Shown in pieces: positions 29,356-33,595 of a stretch of DNA of 33,595 nucleotides. Source of the stretch: an uncultured Oscillospiraceae bacterium. Lineage in GTDB: Bacteria; Bacillota; Clostridia; Oscillospirales; Ruminococcaceae. The stretch covers positions 1-33,595 of the forward strand of contig UREN01000019.1 of the NCBI GenBank assembly GCA_900546885.1, in the 5' to 3' direction. The notes below the pieces were generated by a model. It saw nothing but the letters and a program-made list of their open reading frames with translations, did no database searches and was not told where the DNA came from. The first letter of the stretch is position 1; every line of letters begins with the position of its first letter. A program made the translations under genes and the position numbers.

Positions 29356-30030
29356 ATGAGGATTCTGGTGGTGGAAGACGAGCAGGCGCTGAACGAGCTG
29401 CTGGTAAAGCAGCTGCAGGCGGCGCATTACAGCGTGGACGGGTGCCTTACTGGCAGCGACGCGCTGGATTACCTGCTGGGGGCGGAATATGACGCCGTGG
29501 TGCTGGACATCATGCTGCCGGGCGTCAGCGGCCTGGAGGTGCTGCGGCGCATGCGCGCCAAGGGCGACCGCACGCCGGTGATTTTGCTTACCGCGAAGGA
29601 CGGCATTGAAGACCGGGTGACCGGCCTGGATGCCGGTGCGGACGATTATTTGGTAAAGCCCTTTGCCTTTGACGAGCTGCTGGCGCGGCTTCGTGTGATG
29701 ACGCGCCGGGCCAGCGCCAGCGTCAGCGACGTGTTCACTGTGGCAGACCTCACGGTGGACTGCGCGGCCCGCACCGTAAGCCGCGGCGGCGTGCCGGTGG
29801 CGCTTTCGTCCAAGGAATTTGCCATTTTGGAATACCTGGTGCGCAACCGAGGCATTGTGCTTTCGCGCGAGAAAATCAGCCACCATGTGTGGAACTATGA
29901 TTATGAGGGCGGGTCGAACGTGGTGGATGTCTATATCCGGTATCTGCGCAAAAAGCTGGACGACGGCTTTTCGAAAAAGCTGCTGCACACGGTGCGCGGG
30001 GCGGGCTATGTGCTGAGGGAAGAGCCATGA
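29356..30030 (+). CDS. OmpR/PhoB-family response regulator (system 2)
   Basis: The 224 residues have a receiver domain (1-115) with VVEDEQ acidic pocket, phospho-acceptor D51 in VVLDIMLPG, LLTAKD and YLVKPFAFDELLAR, and a winged-helix DNA-binding domain (about 127-222) with LSSKEFAILEYLV and GGSNVVDVYIRYLRKKLDD. It is close to the QseB/CusR-like branch. The start at 29356 follows GAGGTGGCGG. It overlaps the sensor kinase by 4 nt. The shared promoter element with the PepSY gene at 31.68 kb suggests it regulates both itself and that lipoprotein. Confidence 0.96.
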   Translation: MRILVVEDEQALNELLVKQLQAAHYSVDGCLTGSDALDYLLGAEYDAVVLDIMLPGVSGLEVLRRMRAKGDRTPVILLTAKDGIEDRVTGLDAGADDYLVKPFAFDELLARLRVMTRRASASVSDVFTVADLTVDCAARTVSRGGVPVALSSKEFAILEYLVRNRGIVLSREKISHHVWNYDYEGGSNVVDVYIRYLRKKLDDGFSKKLLHTVRGAGYVLREEP

Positions 30031-31400
30031 AGCACCGTTTTACCATTCAAATGAAAGTTACGCTGTGGTTCACTTTGCTGATGGTGTTGCTTGCCGTGGT
30101 ATCGCTGGCATTTCTGTTTTATGTGGGGGACCAGACCGCGCAGGAGGACACCAGGCGGCAGATGACCGCCATGGTAGAGGCGGCCTGGCCGGAGATTGAT
30201 TTCGATGACGGCAGGCTGGACATTGACGACGACCTGGAATATTTCCGAAACGGCGTATACCTTTCCATCTATGATTCCGGCGGCATCCCGCTGTATGGCG
30301 CGGTGCCAAGGGAGTTCGACAATTCGGTGGCCTTTGCCAACGGCCAGCTGCGCACTTTGCCGGGCACGCAGGGGCGGTGGTATGTATACGACGCACAGCG
30401 CACGGTTGCGGGCTATGGCACTGTGTGGGTGCGCAGTGTGGCGGCCGCAAACCAGGTGGATTCCACCATTCTCACCCTGCTGCGCCTGGCGCTGGTGGTG
30501 CTTCCGTTTTTTGTGCTGCTGGCCGCTGTGGGCGGGCATGTGCTGGCGCGGCGCGCTTTCCGCCCGGTGCGGCGCATTACGCAGACGGCGCGCGAGATCA
30601 GCGAAGGAAACGATTTGTCGCGCCGCATTGCGCTGGGGGAAGGGCGCGACGAGGTGTATACCCTGGCCGCAGAATTTGACCGGATGTTTGCCCGTCTGGA
30701 AGAGGCCTTTGAAACGGAAAAACAGTTTACCTCCGACGCCTCGCACGAGCTGCGCACCCCCACGGCCGTCATTATCTCTCAGTGTGAATATGCCCTGGCC
30801 CACGCCGAAACGCTGGACGAGGCAAAGGCCGCGCTGGCCAGTGTGTTGGGCGAGACGGAAAAAATGGCGGGGCTGCTGTCTCAGCTGCTGATGCTGGCGC
30901 GGGCCGACAAAAGCCATAAAAAGCTGAACCTTGAAACGGTAGACCTGAGCGGGCTGGCGGCCGCGGTGGCGGAACAGCAGCAGGAAAACGCCGGGGCGCG
31001 AGGCATTGCCATTCAAACGGAGATAGAGCCGGGGCTGGTGCTGCAGGGGGACGAGACCATGCTGATGCGCATGCTGATAAACCTGATTGAAAACGGCATC
31101 AAATACGGCCGCGAGAACGGCTGGCTGAAGGTGGCGCTGAAACGGCAGGGCACATGCATCTGCGGCAGCGTGCAGGACAATGGCCCGGGCATTGCGCCAG
31201 AGCACCTGGGCCAGGTGTGGAAGCGCTTTTGGCAGGCCGACCCCGCCCGCGGCGGCAGCGGCGCAGGGCTTGGCCTCTCTATGGTGAAGTGGATTGCCGA
31301 GGCGCACGGCGGCACGGTGGATGTGCACAGCGAATTGGGCAAAGGAACAGAGTTTACCTTTTCGCTGCCCTGCCAGGCGGCGCCGGAAGAAAAGCGATAA
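30027..31400 (+). CDS. Sensor histidine kinase (system 2)
   Basis: A 457-residue membrane kinase. Membrane segments near residues 10-32 and 150-175 enclose an outer domain of about 115 residues that is rich in acidic residues (DFDDGRLDIDDDLEYF). HAMP follows (about 175-227), then HisKA with DASHELRTPTAV (H240), then the ATPase domain with N-box NLIENGIKYG near 352, G1 DNGPGIAPEHL and G2 GAGLGLSM. The acidic outer domain could bind cations or cationic peptides, but that is speculation. It is coupled to its regulator and precedes the PepSY lipoprotein gene. Confidence 0.96.
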   Translation: MKHRFTIQMKVTLWFTLLMVLLAVVSLAFLFYVGDQTAQEDTRRQMTAMVEAAWPEIDFDDGRLDIDDDLEYFRNGVYLSIYDSGGIPLYGAVPREFDNSVAFANGQLRTLPGTQGRWYVYDAQRTVAGYGTVWVRSVAAANQVDSTILTLLRLALVVLPFFVLLAAVGGHVLARRAFRPVRRITQTAREISEGNDLSRRIALGEGRDEVYTLAAEFDRMFARLEEAFETEKQFTSDASHELRTPTAVIISQCEYALAHAETLDEAKAALASVLGETEKMAGLLSQLLMLARADKSHKKLNLETVDLSGLAAAVAEQQQENAGARGIAIQTEIEPGLVLQGDETMLMRMLINLIENGIKYGRENGWLKVALKRQGTCICGSVQDNGPGIAPEHLGQVWKRFWQADPARGGSGAGLGLSMVKWIAEAHGGTVDVHSELGKGTEFTFSLPCQAAPEEKR

Positions 31401-31471
31401 GGCTGGGCGGCGCGCCGGGCCGGGCAGCGTGCGCCGGCTGCGGGCAGGCCCGCCGAAGGTTTGCACAACAG

Positions 31472-31535
31472 CCGGCACAGTGTGCCGCCCGGCCCTTTTT
31501 CTGCGGGCCGTGCCGGCCGGGATGCACTGTGCCGG
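31472..31535. repeat. Inverted repeat after system 2 kinase
   Basis: CCGGCACAGTG (31472-31482) and CACTGTGCCGG (31525-31535), perfect 11-bp arms, enclose a second pairing CGGCCC/GGGCCG around TTTTTCTGC. It may act as transcript end for the kinase gene, although no terminal T-run follows directly. The gap 31401-31679 has no gene. Confidence 0.6.
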
Positions 31536-31578
31536 TGCGGCCGATATTCAAATATATTATTTTTTGATAATTCTTCTT

Positions 31579-31612
31579 GTTTAATGCGCCTTTAATTTTT
31601 GCGGGTTACAAT
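31579..31612 (+). promoter_or_regulatory. Candidate response-regulator-controlled promoter of the PepSY gene
   Basis: GTTTAAT (31579-31585), 4 nt, CTTTAAT (31590-31596), 9 nt, TTACAAT (31606-31612). It has the same order and spacing as the promoter of the response regulator at 29266-29299, with no -35 consensus. Confidence 0.65.
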
Positions 31613-31679
31613 AAGGTCAGCAAAACAAACACGGGCGCAGCGCAAAGCACCGCCTGGAACATTTCTGTAGGAAGAAAGG

Positions 31680-32567
31680 ATGCGGATGAAAATGAATAAA
31701 AAAAAGATGCTGACGGCCGCGGCTGCGGCCCTTTGCCTGGCGGTGATGGCCGGCTGCGGCGGCGCACCGGTGGCGGGCAGCACATCGGGCAGTGCTTCTA
31801 CGGCCAGCTCGGCGGTGGCGCCTGTTGCCTCGCCCTCCGGCACGGTTTCGGCCGGCATCGCCGGTGGTTCCGGTAATTATATCACCGAAGAACAGGCCAG
31901 GGCGGCCGCGCTGGAACATGCGGGCGTGGCAGAGGCGGATGCACAGTTTTTGAGCGTGCGGCTGGATTATGACGACGGCCGTGCGGAATATGATGTGGAA
32001 TTTTTGCATGGCACGGAAGAGTACGATTATACCATTGACGCGCTGACGGGCGAGGTGCTTTCGATGGACCGCGACGCCGAGTATTCCGGCGGCGCCGCAC
32101 AGGCAGCCTCTGGCGATTATATTGGCGAAGAGGCGGCACAGCAGGCCGCCCTGGCCCATGCGGGGCTGGACGCGGCCAGCGTCAATTTTGTGCGCACGCA
32201 CCTCGATTGGGATGACGGGCGCTGGAAGTATGAAGTGGAATTTTATAAAGACAACACGGAATACGACTATGACATTGATGCGCTGACAGGCAGCATCCTC
32301 TCGTATGACTATGATGCGGAGTACTATACGGCCCCCGCAACGGGAACGGCCAGCGGTGCCAGCCTGACGGCAGAGCAGGCCAAACAGATAGCCCTGCAGC
32401 ACGCGGGCGTGGCCGAGGCAGACACCAGCCGCATGGAGATAGGCTTTGACTATGAAAACGGCCGCGCCGTATATGAGCTGGAATGGCGCGTGGGCTGGAC
32501 GGAATACAGCTATGAAGTGGACGCCAACACGGGGGACGTGCTGAGCTATGAGCGCGATGTGGATTGA
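31680..32567 (+). CDS. Lipoprotein with three PepSY-like repeats
   Basis: A 295-residue exported protein. A basic start (MRMKMNKKKM), hydrophobic core and AVMAGC form a lipoprotein signal with probable lipidated Cys near residue 25, though Met at -3 is not the commonest choice. A Ser/Ala/Thr-rich linker follows. Three repeats of about 65 residues (about 68-132, 146-210, 227-293) each run EEQA...AL.HAGV, then DYDDGRAEYDVEF, EYDYTIDALTGEVLS, the PepSY pattern. The domain is linked to inhibition of peptidases and to signal-related envelope proteins. Acidic, Asp/Tyr-rich strands could bind metal. It has its own promoter matching that of the adjacent two-component system. Confidence 0.92.
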   Translation: MRMKMNKKKMLTAAAAALCLAVMAGCGGAPVAGSTSGSASTASSAVAPVASPSGTVSAGIAGGSGNYITEEQARAAALEHAGVAEADAQFLSVRLDYDDGRAEYDVEFLHGTEEYDYTIDALTGEVLSMDRDAEYSGGAAQAASGDYIGEEAAQQAALAHAGLDAASVNFVRTHLDWDDGRWKYEVEFYKDNTEYDYDIDALTGSILSYDYDAEYYTAPATGTASGASLTAEQAKQIALQHAGVAEADTSRMEIGFDYENGRAVYELEWRVGWTEYSYEVDANTGDVLSYERDVD

Positions 32568-32577
32568 CAGATGAGAG

Positions 32578-32609
32578 GCAAAAGGCGCGGGCTTGCCCGC
32601 GCCTTTTGC
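32578..32609 (+). terminator. Terminator of the PepSY gene
   Basis: GCAAAAGGCGCGGGC (32578-32592) pairs with GCCCGCGCCTTTTGC (32595-32609); in practice the loop is CTTG. It lies 11 nt after the stop codon. Confidence 0.88.
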
Positions 32610-32755
32610 GCCATGGCAGGCGCAAAGAAAGCCTTTTTGCAAGGCGTGCGGCGGCTGCCGGGCCCGGCTGGCGCTTGCGGCCCGGGCGGGGCGTGCAAAC
32701 CGGATGCTGCACGGAAAAAGATAAGCCGGAAGGCCGTGCATGAACGCAGAAATTG

Positions 32756-32764
32756 TGGTATAAT
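32756..32764 (+). promoter_or_regulatory. Extended -10 promoter of the superoxide reductase gene
   Basis: TGG-TATAAT gives an extended -10 element with no good -35 box. GGGTTTACCC follows directly, and GGCC(4 nt apart)CCCC/GGGGGCC pairing is possible further into the 137-nt leader. The stretch 32610-32755 upstream shows no supported gene. Confidence 0.6.
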
Positions 32765-32901
32765 GGGTTTACCCGGCCAGCCCCGCCTACCCGGTGGGGG
32801 CCCATGCCGGAAAACAGCCGTTAAAACCGGCACAGGGCAGCGGCGGAAAGCGCGCCGGAAATGGCGCCAGGCCGGGCCCGAACAAGGAAGGAGCGCTTGT
32901 T

Positions 32902-33276
32902 ATGACATTTTACCGTTGTGCCCACTGCGGCAACATCATTACAAAATTGACCGATGCAAAAGTGCCCGTGGTGTGCTGCGGCGAGCCCATGCAGGCCCTG
33001 AAGGCGGGCAGTGTGGACGCCGCCGTGGAAAAGCATGTGCCCGCCGTGCAGGTGCAGGCGAGCACGGTGAACGTGACCGTAGGGGAAGTGGAGCACCCCA
33101 TGCTGGCTGAACACTGGATTGAATGGGTTGTGCTGGAGACAGACCATGGCTTCCACACCGCGGCGCTGGCGCCGGGGCAGGCGCCGAAGGCCACCTTTGT
33201 GCTGGCCCCCGGCGAGACGGGCAAAACCGTGTATGCCTATTGCAACCTTCACGGCCTGTGGGAGGCAAAACTGTAA
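32902..33276 (+). CDS. Desulfoferrodoxin-type superoxide reductase
   Basis: A 124-residue two-domain enzyme that reduces superoxide to hydrogen peroxide without making oxygen. The N-terminal desulforedoxin domain has C6, C9, C25 and C26 for the Fe(Cys)4 centre. The catalytic domain has E43-K44-H45, H65, H71, C114 and H117, the full set for the Fe(His)4Cys site, including the Glu-Lys pair near the active site, and YAYCNLHGLWEA at the end. The start at 32902 follows AGGAAGGAG. Electron donors would be rubredoxin-like proteins, none of which is adjacent. It is single-gene with its own promoter and terminator. Confidence 0.97.
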   Translation: MTFYRCAHCGNIITKLTDAKVPVVCCGEPMQALKAGSVDAAVEKHVPAVQVQASTVNVTVGEVEHPMLAEHWIEWVVLETDHGFHTAALAPGQAPKATFVLAPGETGKTVYAYCNLHGLWEAKL

Positions 33277-33295
33277 CCTGTATGCAGCAAAAGCG

Positions 33296-33328
33296 GCGGG
33301 CGCAGCCAGTGGGCTGCGCCCGCTTTTT
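33296..33328 (+). terminator. Terminator of the superoxide reductase gene
   Basis: A perfect 12-bp stem GCGGGCGCAGCC (33296-33307) with GGCTGCGCCCGC (33312-33323), loop AGTG, followed by TTTTT. Confidence 0.95.
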
Positions 33329-33595
33329 GCGCGCCTTGCCGCCGGAAGAAAAAGGCGGCCCGCCATTTTCACGCGGCAAGAGGGCGGCGCAAAGCAGGCC
33401 GCCCGCACTGGGGCGTATGTGCCGCCTGCCTTCTGCACGCCGGAAAGCTGCCGCCCCTGCCAGCAGCCGCACCCCCCTTGGCCCGAAGGGCCTGCCCGGC
33501 CCCGGTGCGCTGGGCAGGTGTAGGTTTGTCAAACATATTGGACGGCGAACTGGGAAGGAGTGCAGTAGTTTAAGGGCCTCATAGGTAAGTTGTTG
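33329..33595. other. Window-end stretch with no supported gene
   Basis: GC-rich sequence with several long open frames but no ribosome site, family motif or promoter that I can support. Composition shifts toward A and T from about 33520, which may mark the approach to another promoter or gene beyond the window. Confidence 0.5.

Noticed and set aside
32614..32800. Open frame between the PepSY terminator and the superoxide reductase promoter
   Set aside because: No ribosome site; it begins within the terminator and runs through the promoter, and the product is Gly/Arg/Pro-rich as expected of a random high-GC frame.
33329..33595. Long open frames at the window end
   Set aside because: No ribosome site or motif; high GC makes stop codons rare in several frames.

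Overview
The window looks like a chromosomal segment of a high-GC, spore-forming anaerobic Firmicute, probably a gut-type Clostridia of the Oscillospiraceae/Ruminococcaceae kind. The grounds are: ylxM-ffh-rpsP-khpA in Firmicute order, a cotJABC spore-coat operon, a type III glutamine synthetase, a desulfoferrodoxin-type superoxide reductase, EFR1-type ferrodoxin, CotJC-type manganese catalase, strong GGAGG ribosome sites, and sigma-A promoters. The lineage is an inference from gene content; no 16S or marker phylogeny could be run. I found no insertion sequence, phage gene or CRISPR array.

Layout. 1-57: 5' part of a tRNA-Val(CAC) gene. 0.1-2.8 kb: a YtrA-type GntR repressor with its own operator, an ABC ATPase, a permease, two tiny overlapping membrane-protein genes and a zinc-ribbon protein. 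2.8-4.5 kb (minus): a glycerophosphodiesterase-yaaA operon. 4.5-6.9 kb: two-component system 1. 7.0-9.5 kb (minus): an alpha/beta hydrolase plus a GPH-family sugar symporter. 9.7-10.8 kb: cotJABC. 10.8-13.1 kb: a translationally coupled yfcE-like phosphodiesterase, TtcA-like tRNA thiolase and nucleoside phosphorylase. 13.3-15.6 kb: a CofE-like (F420 glutamate ligase family) protein divergent from a LysR regulator. 15.7-18.1 kb (minus): ylxM-ffh-rpsP-khpA. 18.2-19.1 kb: a divergent PLP cysteine-synthase-like enzyme. 19.2-22.9 kb: an unrecognised winged-helix-like protein divergent from a flippase/GT-C-like pair. 23-25.9 kb (minus): GSIII and EFR1 ferrodoxin. 26.1-28.1 kb: an LTA-synthase-family sulfatase. 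28.6-29.2 kb: a C39-like cysteine-peptidase fold. 29.4-32.6 kb: two-component system 2 and a triple-PepSY lipoprotein. 32.9-33.3 kb: superoxide reductase.

How the parts relate. Several modules concern the cell surface: the flippase and GT-C-like protein, the LtaS-like phosphoglycerol transferase, the glycerophosphodiesterase, and the PepSY lipoprotein with its sensor. The best regulatory observation is that the response-regulator gene at 29.36 kb and the PepSY lipoprotein gene at 31.68 kb carry the same promoter layout (a T-rich 7-mer, 4 nt, CTTTAAT, 9 nt, TTA[AC]AAT), which makes the three genes a candidate autoregulated envelope-sensing module. A second pattern is that most recognisable sigma-A promoters are followed within about 1-15 nt of the -10 box by an inverted repeat, so that many mRNAs would begin with a 5' stem-loop.

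Nothing here is a clearly new multi-gene system. The least explained items are the 19.2-19.8 kb regulator-like protein with its repeats, the CofE-like gene without F420 genes nearby, the atypical cysteine synthase, and the structured 28.1-28.6 kb intergenic region.
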